Source of the DNA: Stenotrophomonas mori
GTDB taxonomy: Bacteria; Pseudomonadota; Gammaproteobacteria; Xanthomonadales; Xanthomonadaceae
Length of the DNA stretch: 64,000 bases
Assembly (NCBI RefSeq): GCF_023556335.1
Contig: NZ_JAIKTS010000001.1
Span: forward strand, 1,364,001 to 1,428,000
Direction: 5' to 3'
Below are positions 28,005 to 37,106 of the stretch, piece after piece. The notes under the pieces are model-generated. The model was given only the letters and a program-made list of their open reading frames with translations. It did not search any database and was not told the origin of the DNA. The position numbers and the translations under genes were made by a program. Position 1 is the stretch's first letter, and each line of letters begins with the position of its first letter.

Positions 28005-30230
28005 ATGCCGACGCTGTCCCCCGTTCCGTCGCCGCGGCCCGCGCGGCTTGCCGCTGCTCTCGCCACCGCCCTGCTCCTGCAGGCATCCACCGTCCTGGCG
28101 CAGAGCGCACCCGGGCAGGCGGCCACCCTCGACACCGTCAATGTCGTCGCCGAAGACAGCGACTCCTACACCGTCAAGCACGCACGTACCGCCACCCGGC
28201 TCGACCTGTCGCTGCGCCACACCCCCCAGTCGGTCACCGTGCTCACCCGCCAGCAGCTCGACGACATGGGCCTGTACGCGTTGTCCGACGTGATGGGCCA
28301 GGTCACCGGCGTGCACGTGTCGGTCACCGACAGCGAACGCATCAACTACGTCTCGCGCGGCTACAACATCACCAATTTCCAGGTCGACGGGATGCTCAAC
28401 ACCTTCGGCGGCTACATCAAGACCAATACCGACAGCGCCCTCTACGAGCGCATCGAGGTGGTCCGCGGCGCCACCGGCCTGACCACCGGCGCCGGCGACC
28501 CCTCCGGCAGCGTCAACTACGTGCGCAAGCGCCCCAGCGACCAGTTCGCGATGAGCGCCGGGATGACGCTCGGGCGCTGGGGCAACCACCGCCTGGAAGC
28601 CGACATCGGCGGCCCGGTCGCGCTCGACGGCCGCATCCGCGCCCGGTTCGTCGCCGCCAAACAGCAGAGCGACTCGTTCCGCGACGTCTACCGTCTGGAC
28701 AAGGACGTGTTCTACGGCATCGTCCAGGCCGACCTCGGCGACCGCACCCTGCTCGAAGCCGGCTACGAGTACCAGTCGCCGGAAACCTCCGGCGTCACCT
28801 GGGGCGTGGTCCCCTACTGGGGCGCCGACGGCAAGCCGGCCGGCCTGCCGCGCTCGACCAACCTGTCCGCACGCTGGAGCCAGTGGCCGATCGTCGAGAA
28901 GACCGCGTTCGCGCGCCTGGAGCAGGGCCTGGGCCGGGACTGGACGCTCAAGGCCAGCTACACCCGCTCCAAGCGCGACACCCAGGGCGAGGTCTGGTAC
29001 GGCGCCTCGGGCTATCCGCGCGCCGACGGCAGCGGCGTGGGCGCCTTCATCGGCGCCTTCGGCGAACGCGGCGACATGCAGGTGTTCGACCTCAACGCCG
29101 GCGGACCGTTCCGGCTGTTCGGGCGCGAGCACGAGCTGGTGTTCGGCGTGGGCCAGTCGCTGCGCAAGGGCGAGGTGCCCGCCGCCGACTTCGACTATGC
29201 CGACAGCTACGCGCAGGTGCCGGACTGGCGCCACTGGACCGGCGACGTGGCACCGCTGCAGATCGTGCGCCACCCCTGGCTCTCCTCGCGGGACGAGCTG
29301 AAGCAGCGCGCGGCCTACGTCGCCGCCCGCCTGCAGCTTGCCGACCCGCTGCTGGCGGTGCTGGGCGCGCGCTACGGCAGCTGGGAAACCCGCAGCTGGA
29401 GCTACCAGCGCGGCGCCGACGGCACGCTGCTGGGCACCACCCGCGGCGGCTACGCGCCGGACGACACGCTGACGCCCTATGCCGGCCTCATCTACGACGT
29501 CACCCGCTCGCTCAGCGCCTATGTCAGCTACACCGACATCTTCCAGCCGCAGAACTACCGCGACAAGCACAACGCCTACCTGGAGCCGGTGGTCGGCGAC
29601 ATGTGGGAAGCCGGGCTCAAGGCCGAACTGCTCGACGGCCGCCTGAACCTCTCCGCCGCCCTGTTCGAAGGCGAGAAGGACAACGTCGCCGAGCTCGACG
29701 ACTCGGTGCCCGAAGGCTCGCTGCCCGACGGCGCCAGCGCCTACCGCTCCACCGGCAAGGGCAACAAGGTCAAGGGCTGGGAGGCCGAAGCCCAGGGCAG
29801 CCTCGGCGCCCACTGGAACCTCTCGGCCGGCTATGCCCATACCGTCATCCGCAACCGCCTGGGCGAGCGCCAGAACACCACCACGCCGGTGGACACCTTC
29901 CGCCTCAACAGCGCCTGGCGCCCCGGCGGGGCCTGGAGCCGGCTGTCGCTGGGCGGCGGGCTGACCTGGCAGAGCGGCATCTGGCGCCTGGGCAACCGCC
30001 CCGCCGACGACTACCTCAGCAGCGGCAAGACCTACAAGTCGCGCATCTCCCAGGACGCGGTGGTGCTGCTCAATGCCTTCGCCGGATACCGCTTCAGCGA
30101 CAACCTTTCCGCACAGCTGAACATCACCAACCTGCTCGACAAGAAGTACTACAACAACGTCGGTTTCTACGACGGCGTGAACTGGGGCGAACCGCGCAAC
30201 GTGCGCCTGAGCCTGCGCTGGAAGCTGTAA
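28005..30230 (+). CDS. TonB-dependent siderophore receptor (FpvA/FhuE type)
   Basis: The product is 741 residues from ATG 28005 (CAGGAAT upstream), with a signal peptide ending LLQASTVLAQ at about residue 33. The start of the mature protein contains LDTVNVVAEDS. The plug shows RHTPQSVTVLTRQQLDDMG, VSRGYNITNFQVDGM and EVVRGATGLTTGAGDPSGSVN, which are typical of ferric-siderophore receptors such as FpvA and FhuE. The barrel ends in RLSLRWKL. It is followed by DUF3649, PepSY and DUF3325 genes, the usual companions of iron uptake receptors in Pseudomonas and Xanthomonas. A Fur box upstream supports iron control. The siderophore type is unknown and no siderophore biosynthesis genes are present. 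Confidence 0.92.
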   Translation: MPTLSPVPSPRPARLAAALATALLLQASTVLAQSAPGQAATLDTVNVVAEDSDSYTVKHARTATRLDLSLRHTPQSVTVLTRQQLDDMGLYALSDVMGQVTGVHVSVTDSERINYVSRGYNITNFQVDGMLNTFGGYIKTNTDSALYERIEVVRGATGLTTGAGDPSGSVNYVRKRPSDQFAMSAGMTLGRWGNHRLEADIGGPVALDGRIRARFVAAKQQSDSFRDVYRLDKDVFYGIVQADLGDRTLLEAGYEYQSPETSGVTWGVVPYWGADGKPAGLPRSTNLSARWSQWPIVEKTAFARLEQGLGRDWTLKASYTRSKRDTQGEVWYGASGYPRADGSGVGAFIGAFGERGDMQVFDLNAGGPFRLFGREHELVFGVGQSLRKGEVPAADFDYADSYAQVPDWRHWTGDVAPLQIVRHPWLSSRDELKQRAAYVAARLQLADPLLAVLGARYGSWETRSWSYQRGADGTLLGTTRGGYAPDDTLTPYAGLIYDVTRSLSAYVSYTDIFQPQNYRDKHNAYLEPVVGDMWEAGLKAELLDGRLNLSAALFEGEKDNVAELDDSVPEGSLPDGASAYRSTGKGNKVKGWEAEAQGSLGAHWNLSAGYAHTVIRNRLGERQNTTTPVDTFRLNSAWRPGGAWSRLSLGGGLTWQSGIWRLGNRPADDYLSSGKTYKSRISQDAVVLLNAFAGYRFSDNLSAQLNITNLLDKKYYNNVGFYDGVNWGEPRNVRLSLRWKL

Positions 30231-30318
30231 GCACCCGGCAGCGGCGCCGCACCGGCCAGGGAGGGCCGCGCGGCCGCCCGCACCGGTCTTTCCCCTCCAC
30301 CCGACCATAGCGATCGCC

Positions 30319-30645
30319 TTGGATACCCCACTCTCCATCCCGCCCCTGCAGCGCCGGCTCGGCGCCGTCTTCGCCCATCCGCGGATGGGCGTGCTGTCGC
30401 GCACGCTGGCCGCCATCCTCGGCGGCTATGCGCTGGCCGCCACCAGCGCCGCCTTCCTCGCCCTGGCGCTGCCGATGCCCCGCAGCCAGGCGGTCCTGAC
30501 CGGCATGCTCGTGGCCATCGCCCTGTGCGCGTGCGCCGCGCTGTGGGCCTTCGCCACCCGCACCGCCCTGCGCGCCTGGGTGGGCATCCTGCTGCCCACC
30601 GCCGCGTTCTGGGCCGGGGCCTGCCTGCTGGGACCCGCGTCATGA
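30319..30645 (+). CDS. DUF3649 domain membrane protein (iron uptake associated)
   Basis: This 108-residue protein has three hydrophobic segments. RTLAAILGGYALAATSAAFLAL and the Pro-Met-Arg-Ser segment before AVLTGM resemble DUF3649 proteins, which sit between siderophore receptors and PepSY proteins. The start is uncertain: TTG 30319 gives the family-length N-terminus, and ATG 30385 is the alternative. Its stop overlaps the PepSY start by 4 bp (ATGA). The role in iron uptake is inferred from conserved neighbours. Confidence 0.75.
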   Translation: MDTPLSIPPLQRRLGAVFAHPRMGVLSRTLAAILGGYALAATSAAFLALALPMPRSQAVLTGMLVAIALCACAALWAFATRTALRAWVGILLPTAAFWAGACLLGPAS

Positions 30646-32261
30646 AGAACGGATTCCGCCAATCGATGGCCTGGCTGCACACCTGGAGCGGCCTGCTGGT
30701 CGGCTGGCTGCTGCTGCTGATCTTCATGGCCGGCACCGCCAGCTACTACCGCGACGAGATCACCCGCTGGATGCGCCCGGAGCTGCCCCGCAGCACGGTC
30801 GGCAGCGACGAGGCCGCCGCCCGCGCGCTGCACTTCCTGCAGGAGAAGGCGCCACTGGCCGAGAGCTGGAGCGTGACCCTGCCCGACGCGCGCAATCCCG
30901 CCCTGCGCGTGTTCTGGCGCAATCCCGAATCGATGGCCACCCCGCCGGCGCCCGGCGAGAAACGCCGCCGCCGCGGGGGCGGCCGTTTCGGCAACGCCAC
31001 CCTCGACCCGGCCAGCGGCGGCGAAGTCACCGCGCGCCAGACCCGCGGCGGCGACTTCTTCTACCGGCTGCATTTCGACCTGCACTACATCCCGGTGCTG
31101 TGGGCGCGCTACCTGGTCGGCTTCTGCGCGATGTTCATGCTGGTGGCGATCATCAGCGGCGTGATCACCCACAAGAAGATCTTCACCGACTTCTTCACCT
31201 TCCGCCCGCGCAAGGGCCTGCGTTCCTGGCTGGACTTCCACAACGTCAGCGCGGTGATGGCCCTGCCCTACCACGCGATGATCACCTACACCGGGGTGGT
31301 CACGCTGATGTTCATGTACCTGCCCTGGGGCGTGGACGCGGCCTACCCCAAGGACGAGAACGCCTTCTTCAGCGAGGCCTTCGCGCGCATGGCCGAGGTC
31401 GAGGGCCCGGCCACCGGGCATGCCGCCGCCCTCCCCATCCAGCAGCTGCTGGACAGCGCGCGGCGCGAATGGAACGGCACCGGCGCGGCCGGCTTCACCC
31501 TGTACCGGCCGGGCGCGGCCAACGCCGTCATCGACCTGCACCAGCGCGATGGCCGGCGCCTGTCGGTGGATACCGCCTCGCTGCGCTACGACGCCGTGAG
31601 CGGCAAGCGGATCGACGCCAGCCCTGCGGCCGGGGGCGCCACCCGCACCCGCGGGGTGATGTACGGCCTGCACCTCGCGCGCTTCGCCGACTGGGGCCTG
31701 CGCGCACTGTTCTTCGTTTCCGGCCTGATCGGCTGCCTGATGGTCGCCAGCGGCGTGGTCCTGTGGGCGGTGAAGGAACGCCCCAAGCATGCCAAGAGCG
31801 GCAGGACCGGGTTCGGCCTGCGGCTGGTGGACGCGCTCAACATCGGCGCCGTCGCCGGCCTGCCGATCGCCTTCGCCGCCTACTTCTGGGGGAACCGCCT
31901 GCTGCCGCTGGAACTGGCCGAACGCAGCGCCGCCGAGGCCGACGTCTTCTTCTATGCCTGGGGCGCGGCGCTGCTGGCCGCCTTCGTCTGGCCGAAGCGC
32001 ATGATGTGGGCCTGGCAGCTGTATCTGGGCGCGGCCCTGTTCGCCCTGGTCCCGGTGCTCAACGCCATCACCACCCGGACGCACCTGGGCGTGACCCTGC
32101 CACAGGGGGACTGGGTGCTGGCCGGGTTCGACCTGTGCATGCTGGCGTTCGGCGCCGTGCTGGCCTATTGCGGATGGCGCATGCAGCGCTGGCAGCCGCC
32201 GCTGAGCGCGGCGGAGAAGAAGCGCCGCCAGCAGGCCGCCGCCGCGGGAGCCCCGGCATGA
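30642..32261 (+). CDS. PepSY-associated transmembrane protein (putative ferric-siderophore reductase or iron-release protein)
   Basis: This 539-residue inner-membrane protein opens with the first PepSY-TM helix (MAWLHTWSGLLVGWLLLLIFMAG, about residues 7-29). It continues with a large periplasmic part, the HFDLHYIPVLWARYLVGF and HNVSAVMALPYHAMITYTG helices rich in paired His, and further helices near the C-terminus. The regularly placed His (for example LHTW, FDLHY, DFHN, YHAM) suggest heme binding, as in related ferric reductases; this is inference. It is coupled to the genes on both sides by ATGA overlaps. Confidence 0.85.
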   Translation: MKNGFRQSMAWLHTWSGLLVGWLLLLIFMAGTASYYRDEITRWMRPELPRSTVGSDEAAARALHFLQEKAPLAESWSVTLPDARNPALRVFWRNPESMATPPAPGEKRRRRGGGRFGNATLDPASGGEVTARQTRGGDFFYRLHFDLHYIPVLWARYLVGFCAMFMLVAIISGVITHKKIFTDFFTFRPRKGLRSWLDFHNVSAVMALPYHAMITYTGVVTLMFMYLPWGVDAAYPKDENAFFSEAFARMAEVEGPATGHAAALPIQQLLDSARREWNGTGAAGFTLYRPGAANAVIDLHQRDGRRLSVDTASLRYDAVSGKRIDASPAAGGATRTRGVMYGLHLARFADWGLRALFFVSGLIGCLMVASGVVLWAVKERPKHAKSGRTGFGLRLVDALNIGAVAGLPIAFAAYFWGNRLLPLELAERSAAEADVFFYAWGAALLAAFVWPKRMMWAWQLYLGAALFALVPVLNAITTRTHLGVTLPQGDWVLAGFDLCMLAFGAVLAYCGWRMQRWQPPLSAAEKKRRQQAAAAGAPA

Positions 32262-32593
32262 GCCTGCTCGCGCTCGCACTGGCGTTCTCGGCCTTCGCCG
32301 CCCTGTCGCTGGGCATGGAAAAGCACCGTCCGGTGCTGGCCGGCGCCGCGCCGGCCAGCGCCCGTCGGCTGCGGGCCTGGCGGGTGCTCGGCTGGCTGCT
32401 GCTGACCGGCGCCTTCGCGCTGTGCGTCGGCGACCAGGGCTGGGCGCTGGGCCCGGTGGTGTGGCTGGGGGCGCTGACCGTGGCCGGGCTGTTGCTGGCC
32501 TATGGCCTCCATCCGTACCGGCCGCGCTGGATCGTGCCGCTGGCCTGGGCGCTGCCGGCGGTCGCGCTGGGCGTGGCCTGGCTGCCGGTATAG
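32258..32593 (+). CDS. DUF3325 domain membrane protein
   Basis: This 111-residue protein has three or four hydrophobic helices. It includes the DUF3325-like beginning LALALAFSAFAALSLGMEKHR and a conserved GLHPYRPRW near the C-terminus. It is the last gene of the siderophore receptor operon and its start overlaps the PepSY stop by 4 bp. Molecular function is unknown. Confidence 0.8.
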   Translation: MSLLALALAFSAFAALSLGMEKHRPVLAGAAPASARRLRAWRVLGWLLLTGAFALCVGDQGWALGPVVWLGALTVAGLLLAYGLHPYRPRWIVPLAWALPAVALGVAWLPV

Positions 32594-32606
32594 CGCCGGC
32601 GCCGGC

Positions 32607-33143
32607 TCAGGGCACCAGCGAGAACATGTGCGCATCCAGCGCACGGCCATCGATCGCCAACCGGTTGCGGGCGATGCCCTCGTGCAGGGCACCGCATTTG
32701 CGTGCGACCCGTTCGCTGGCACGGTTGCCCACCGCGACGACGATCTCGATGCGCTGCAGCGCCAGCCGCGTGAAACCATGGCCGGCCAGCGCATGCACGC
32801 AGCGCGTGGCGATGCCCTGCCCCTGCGCCGACTGCCGCACCCAGTACCCGAGGTTGCAGAACCGCGGATCGTCACGGATCTCGTTGAGCCCGGCCCCGCC
32901 CAGCAGACGCCCGCTGTCGGGACAGAACAGGCCCAGCTCCAGCGCGGTTTCGGCACGGTGCCAGGCCCGGCACACGGCAAACCATTCCAGGGCCTGCTCC
33001 ACGCTGTAGTCCGGCGTGGCCCAGGCCATCCACGGCCGTATGCTGGCGACCGATTCGCGCACCGCCTCGGCGAAGGCCCCGGCATCGGCCTCCTCGAACG
33101 GGCGCAGCAGGAGTCCCTCGGAACGCAGGGGGGACGGTGTCAT
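32607..33143 (-). CDS. GNAT family N-acetyltransferase (RimJ/RimL type)
   Basis: The product is 178 residues from ATG 33143. The N-terminal RSEGLLLRPFEEADAGAF and the acetyl-CoA-binding loop in VRQSAQGQGIATRCV (Q/R-x-x-G-x-A form) place it in the RimJ/RimL-like GNAT group. LQRIEIVVAVGNRASERVARKCG is the conserved beta5-alpha4 region. Such proteins acetylate N-terminal or small-molecule amines; the substrate here is not known. It lies 31 bp downstream of rlmKL on the same strand and may be co-transcribed with it. Confidence 0.88.
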   Translation of the reverse strand: MTPSPLRSEGLLLRPFEEADAGAFAEAVRESVASIRPWMAWATPDYSVEQALEWFAVCRAWHRAETALELGLFCPDSGRLLGGAGLNEIRDDPRFCNLGYWVRQSAQGQGIATRCVHALAGHGFTRLALQRIEIVVAVGNRASERVARKCGALHEGIARNRLAIDGRALDAHMFSLVP

Positions 33144-33174
33144 GCAAGGCTCCCTTTGTCTGCCCGCGACAGGA

Positions 33175-35313
33175 TCAACGCGGGCGCAGCTCCCAGGCAC
33201 GGTGGATGCGCGCGTTGCGCTCGAAGTCCGGACCGATGGTGCGCGCACTGATCTCGCGGCATTCGGCGAACCCGGCGACCGCGTTCTCCTCGAGCTTGAA
33301 GCGGCGGAAGTTGTTGGAAAAGTACAGCACGCCGCCCGGCGCCAGCCGCGCCACCGCCGCGCGCAGCAGCCGCAGCTGTTCGCGCTGCACATCGAAGTCC
33401 TCGGCGCGCGCGGAATTGGAGAAGGTCGGCGGGTCGCAGAAGATCACGTCGTACCGGCCCTGCTCGGCCTCCAGCCATTGGATCGCGTCGGCCTGCACCA
33501 ATTGGTGGCGGCTGCCGCCCATGCCGTTGAGGGCCAGGTTGTCGGCACACCACTGCAGGTAGGTCCCGGACAGGTCGACGCTGGTGGTCGCCGCCGCGCC
33601 GGCCACCGCGGCCTCGACGCTGGCCACACCGGTGTAGCAGAACAGGTTGAGGAAACGCTTGCCGCGCGCCTGCTCGGCCATGTGCCGGCGCAGCGGGCGG
33701 TGGTCCAGGAACAGGCCGGTGTCCAGGTAGTCGAACAGGTTGACCCGCAGCAGGGCCCCGTTCTCGCGCACCAGCACGAACTCGCCGCGCTGCTCGAAGC
33801 GGCCGTACTTGCTGCCGCCCTTGCCGCGCTCGCGGGATTTCAGCGCCACCTGCTCGGCCGGCACCTGGAACACCTCGCGCGCGGCGGCCAGCAGTTCGTT
33901 GCGGCGGCGGCGCACGTCGGCATCGGGAATGGCGGCCGGTGCTGCGTATTCCTGCACGTGCAGGAAGGTGCGGCGCTTGCCGCCGTCCTCCTGGTAGACA
34001 TCGATGGCCGCGGCGTATTCCGGCAGGTCGGCGTCGTAGGCGCGGAAGCAGCTCACGTCCTCCCGCGCCCGCCAGCTCTTGAACTTCTTGAGGTTCTTGC
34101 GCAGGCGGTTGGCCACCATCTGCGCGCCCTCGCTGAGCGCGCGCGGCTGGTCATCGTCCGCGCGCCCGGCCACCGCGACAGGGTCGCAGACGATCAGCGT
34201 GCACTCGATGGCGCCGTTGAACAGCTGGTAGGTCCTGCGCGCGCGCAGACCGGTGGCGAAGGCCAGTTCGGCATTGCCGCACAGCAGCCCCGCCCGCCAC
34301 TGCGGCACCGCCTGCTTGAGCGCGTCGCCGAGCCGGCGGTACAGCGCCGCGTCGGCGGCCAGGCGTTCGTCGTAGGGCGGGTTGCAGACCACGCAGCCGG
34401 TTGCCTGCGGCGGCACCTGCACGTCGGCCACGTCGCGCACGCCGAACCAGATCGCCTCGCCGACCCCGGCCTCCTCGGCGTTCTGCCGGGCGGCGCGGAT
34501 CGCCTGCGGATCGAGGTCGCTGCCGTGGATGACCTGCGTCAGCGCGGCGCGGCCGGCGCGCTCGCGCTCGCGCGCCTCGGCCAACAGCTCCCGCCACTGC
34601 TCCTGGTCGAAGCCGCGCCAGCGGCTCGGCGGGAGGCTGCCGTGGCGCTGCAGGCCCGGGGCGACATCGGCCGCCATCAGCGCGCCTTCGATCAGCAGCG
34701 TGCCACCGCCGCACATCGGGTCGAGCAGGCCGCCGCCTTCGGCGTGGATCTTCGGCCAACCGGCGCGCAGCAGCACCGCCGCGGCCAGGTTCTCCTTCAG
34801 TGGCGCATCGTTCTGCGCCAGGCGCCAGCCGCGCTTGTGCAGCGAGCCGCCGCCGAGGTCGATGGATATCGTGGCCCGGCCTTTGCGCAGCGACAGGTTG
34901 ATGCGCACGTCCGGCAGCTCGACGTTCACCGACGGGCGCTCCAGGCCCTCCCCGCGCAGACGGTCCACCACGGCATCCTTGATCCGCTGCGCGGCGAAGC
35001 GCGCGTGGGTGATCGCGGTACCGGAGACATGCGCATCCACGGCCAGGGTCAGTCCGGCATCCAGATGCTGCTCCCAGGGCATCGCCAGCACCCCTTGGTA
35101 CAGGGCGGCTTCGTCCGCGCAGTCGAACGCCGCCAACGGCCACAGCACCCGGCTGGCCAGGCGCGACCACAGCACCACGCGCTGCGCATCGCGCAGCTCG
35201 CCTTCGGCATTGACCCCGGCGATGGTGGCCGTGGCCCGGGGCAGGCCCAGTGCCAGCAGCTCGTCGGCCAGCAGGTACTCCAGGCCCTTGGCGCAGGAAA
35301 CGAAGAATTTCAC
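33175..35313 (-). CDS. rlmKL: Bifunctional 23S rRNA methyltransferase RlmKL
   Basis: This 712-residue protein starts at GTG 35313 ([19 protein letters not shown]), which matches the E. coli protein (about 702 residues). It contains an N-terminal THUMP domain (about 45-155), a first methyltransferase domain (RlmL, m2G2445) with [12 protein letters not shown] and the catalytic NPPY motif in [11 protein letters not shown], and a C-terminal methyltransferase (RlmK, m7G2069) with FLNLFCYTG and [10 protein letters not shown]. It modifies the peptidyl-transferase region of 23S rRNA. A four-unit 113-bp tandem repeat lies 132 bp upstream of the start, that is, in or near its promoter. Confidence 0.94.
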   Translation of the reverse strand: MKFFVSCAKGLEYLLADELLALGLPRATATIAGVNAEGELRDAQRVVLWSRLASRVLWPLAAFDCADEAALYQGVLAMPWEQHLDAGLTLAVDAHVSGTAITHARFAAQRIKDAVVDRLRGEGLERPSVNVELPDVRINLSLRKGRATISIDLGGGSLHKRGWRLAQNDAPLKENLAAAVLLRAGWPKIHAEGGGLLDPMCGGGTLLIEGALMAADVAPGLQRHGSLPPSRWRGFDQEQWRELLAEARERERAGRAALTQVIHGSDLDPQAIRAARQNAEEAGVGEAIWFGVRDVADVQVPPQATGCVVCNPPYDERLAADAALYRRLGDALKQAVPQWRAGLLCGNAELAFATGLRARRTYQLFNGAIECTLIVCDPVAVAGRADDDQPRALSEGAQMVANRLRKNLKKFKSWRAREDVSCFRAYDADLPEYAAAIDVYQEDGGKRRTFLHVQEYAAPAAIPDADVRRRRNELLAAAREVFQVPAEQVALKSRERGKGGSKYGRFEQRGEFVLVRENGALLRVNLFDYLDTGLFLDHRPLRRHMAEQARGKRFLNLFCYTGVASVEAAVAGAAATTSVDLSGTYLQWCADNLALNGMGGSRHQLVQADAIQWLEAEQGRYDVIFCDPPTFSNSARAEDFDVQREQLRLLRAAVARLAPGGVLYFSNNFRRFKLEENAVAGFAECREISARTIGPDFERNARIHRAWELRPR

Positions 35314-35444
35314 GGAAAGACGATCACAGAAACGGGCGCGGTGCCGGGGCGCGTATTGTACGTGCCCGGCCCGCCGCACCCGAGGCCGGGCATCGGACGC
35401 ATGCCGACCGGCGTGCAACGCGCGGGGCATGCCTGGCGGACACT

Positions 35445-35910
35445 GCCGCGGGAACGCCCAGCGGGGCGCGGCCCCGCACTACAGGCAGGCATCGCGGATC
35501 AGAGGACGCCTGCGGGTCGCCGCGCCCGGGCAGCGCCGGGCCGTACCCGGCGGGATGGCCGCGGGAACGCCCAGCGGGGCGCGGCCCCGCGCTACAGGCA
35601 GGCATCGCGGATCGGAGGACGCCTGCGGGTCGCCGTGCCCGGACAGCGCCGGGCCGTGCCCGACGGGATGGCCGCGGGACCGCCCAGCGGGGCGTGGCCC
35701 CGCGCTACAGGGAGGCATCGCGGATGGGAGGACGCCTGCGGGTCGTCGCGCCCGGGTAGCGCCGGGCCGTGCCCGGTGGGATGGCCGCGGGACCGCCCAA
35801 CGGGGCGTGGCCCCGCGCTACAGGGAGGCATCGCGGATGGGAGGACGCCTGCGGGTCGTCGCGCCCGGGTAGCGCCGGGCCGTGCCCGGCGGGATGGCCG
35901 CGGGAAGGCG
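35445..35910. repeat. Tandem BIME array, 113-bp period, 4 units plus a partial
   Basis: Units begin at 35445, 35558, 35671 and 35784, and a truncated fifth begins at 35897; the spacing is exactly 113 bp each time. Each unit holds two GTAG-headed palindromes facing apart: CCCAGCGGGGCGTGGCCCC followed by gCGCTAC (reads GTAGCG... on the minus strand), then GTAGCGCCGGGC/GCCCGGCG on the plus strand. In units 1 and 2 the GTAG of the second palindrome has decayed to GCAG or ACAG. The last partial unit abuts the stop codon of the hydrolase gene. The array lies between that gene and rlmKL. Confidence 0.9.
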
Positions 35911-35917
35911 CCGCGCT

Positions 35918-36445
35918 CTACAGGCTGCGCAGCAGGGCTTCGAATTCGCGTGCGGCGTCGTCGACGTGCTTGTCCAGACGGTGGCCGTCATCGACCAGCA
36001 GCAGCCGCGCCGAGCGCGCCTGCGCCCAGGCGATCACCTCGGCCGGGGGAATCAGTTCGTCGTGCCAGGCATGCACCACGCTGGTCGGTACGCGGGCCGC
36101 ATCCAGGGCCGGCATCGGTCCCATCGTCGTCGGCGGCACCATCAGCATCAGTCCCTGTACCGGGGCATGCAGCGAGGCGATGGCCGAAATGTACGCGCCG
36201 AGACTGGAGCCCACCAGCACCAGCGGGCCACGGCAGGCGGCATCGCTGGCCAGCCGCACCAAGCGCTGCAGGCGCCCGGGCACGTCGCCGACCTCGCTGA
36301 TGTCGCGGCGGGCGTCCAGGTCGGTGTAGTCCGGACGCTCGTGGGTCCAGCCCAGGCGCTGCGCGACGTCGGCCAGCGCGGTGACCTTGGTCGCCTCTGG
36401 ACCACTCTCGAAACCATGGGAAAGAATGCAGTGACCACGACTCAT
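35918..36445 (-). CDS. Alpha/beta-hydrolase, YqiA-like esterase family
   Basis: The product is 175 residues from ATG 36445. It opens with HCILSHGFESG, has the nucleophile elbow GSSLG, HAWHDELIP around the acid residue, and a C-terminal catalytic His in DDGHRLDKH. This is a compact serine hydrolase similar to YqiA or UPF0227 esterases; the substrate is unknown. Its TAG stop (35918-35920) lies inside the GTAG head of a decayed REP palindrome at the end of the 113-bp array. Confidence 0.82.
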   Translation of the reverse strand: MSRGHCILSHGFESGPEATKVTALADVAQRLGWTHERPDYTDLDARRDISEVGDVPGRLQRLVRLASDAACRGPLVLVGSSLGAYISAIASLHAPVQGLMLMVPPTTMGPMPALDAARVPTSVVHAWHDELIPPAEVIAWAQARSARLLLVDDGHRLDKHVDDAAREFEALLRSL

Positions 36446-36496
36446 TGGGGGCACCGGTAGGCAAAGCGGAACGGCCGGCAATGCTAGCATCGACCG

Positions 36497-37066
36497 ATGA
36501 ACGCCATGCCTCCCGTCCATCCCGACCCGCTGCCGTATGCGCACCTGCTGCCGCTGCGCGCACCGGCCGCGATCGACCTGGTGGTGGTCCACTGCACCGA
36601 GCTTCCGGACCTGGCGACCGCCCGCATGTATGGCGAACGCGTGCTGTACGACAGCGGCACCGGCAACAGCGGCCACTACTACATCGACCGCGACGGCAGC
36701 ATCCATCAGTACGTCGCCGCCGAACGCACCGCCCACCATGTGCGCGGCATCAACCCGCGCTCGCTGGGCATCGAGCTGGTCAACAGCGGCCGTTATCCGC
36801 ACTGGCTGGACTCCCGGCACCAGGCGATGGACGAGCCCTACGCGCAGGCCCAGGTCGATGCGCTGATCGCGCTGCTGCGCGCGCTGCCGGCACAGCTGCC
36901 GGCACTGCGCTGGATTGCCGGGCACGAAGAGCTGGACACCGAACAGGTGCCGGCCAGCGACGATCCGGCGCGGCGGGTGCCGCGCAAGCGTGATCCGGGA
37001 CCGCACTTCCCATGGGCCGAGGTGCTGGCGGCCATTCCGCTGCAGCGGCTGCCGGAGCGCCCCTGA
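36497..37066 (+). CDS. N-acetylmuramoyl-L-alanine amidase (Amidase_2 family)
   Basis: This 189-residue protein has the zinc site of the PGRP/AmpD fold: His32 in VVVHCTE, a second His in AGHEELD, and Asp in KRDPGPHFPW. The substrate-facing motif SGHYYIDRDGSIHQYV is also family-typical. There is no signal peptide, so a cytoplasmic AmpD-like recycling role is plausible, but the sequence is divergent from classical AmpD. The family cleaves the amide between muramic acid and L-alanine. It is divergent from the hydrolase gene. Confidence 0.87.
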   Translation: MNAMPPVHPDPLPYAHLLPLRAPAAIDLVVVHCTELPDLATARMYGERVLYDSGTGNSGHYYIDRDGSIHQYVAAERTAHHVRGINPRSLGIELVNSGRYPHWLDSRHQAMDEPYAQAQVDALIALLRALPAQLPALRWIAGHEELDTEQVPASDDPARRVPRKRDPGPHFPWAEVLAAIPLQRLPERP

Positions 37067-37106
37067 CCCACTCGGCCCCCGGACCGCACGGTCGCGGGCG
37101 CCGCGC

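Noticed and set aside
26244..30416. Minus-strand frame of 1390 codons across two receptor genes
   Set aside because: Covers antisense of one receptor and the intergenic region; no start context, no motif, and both real genes are well supported on their own strands.
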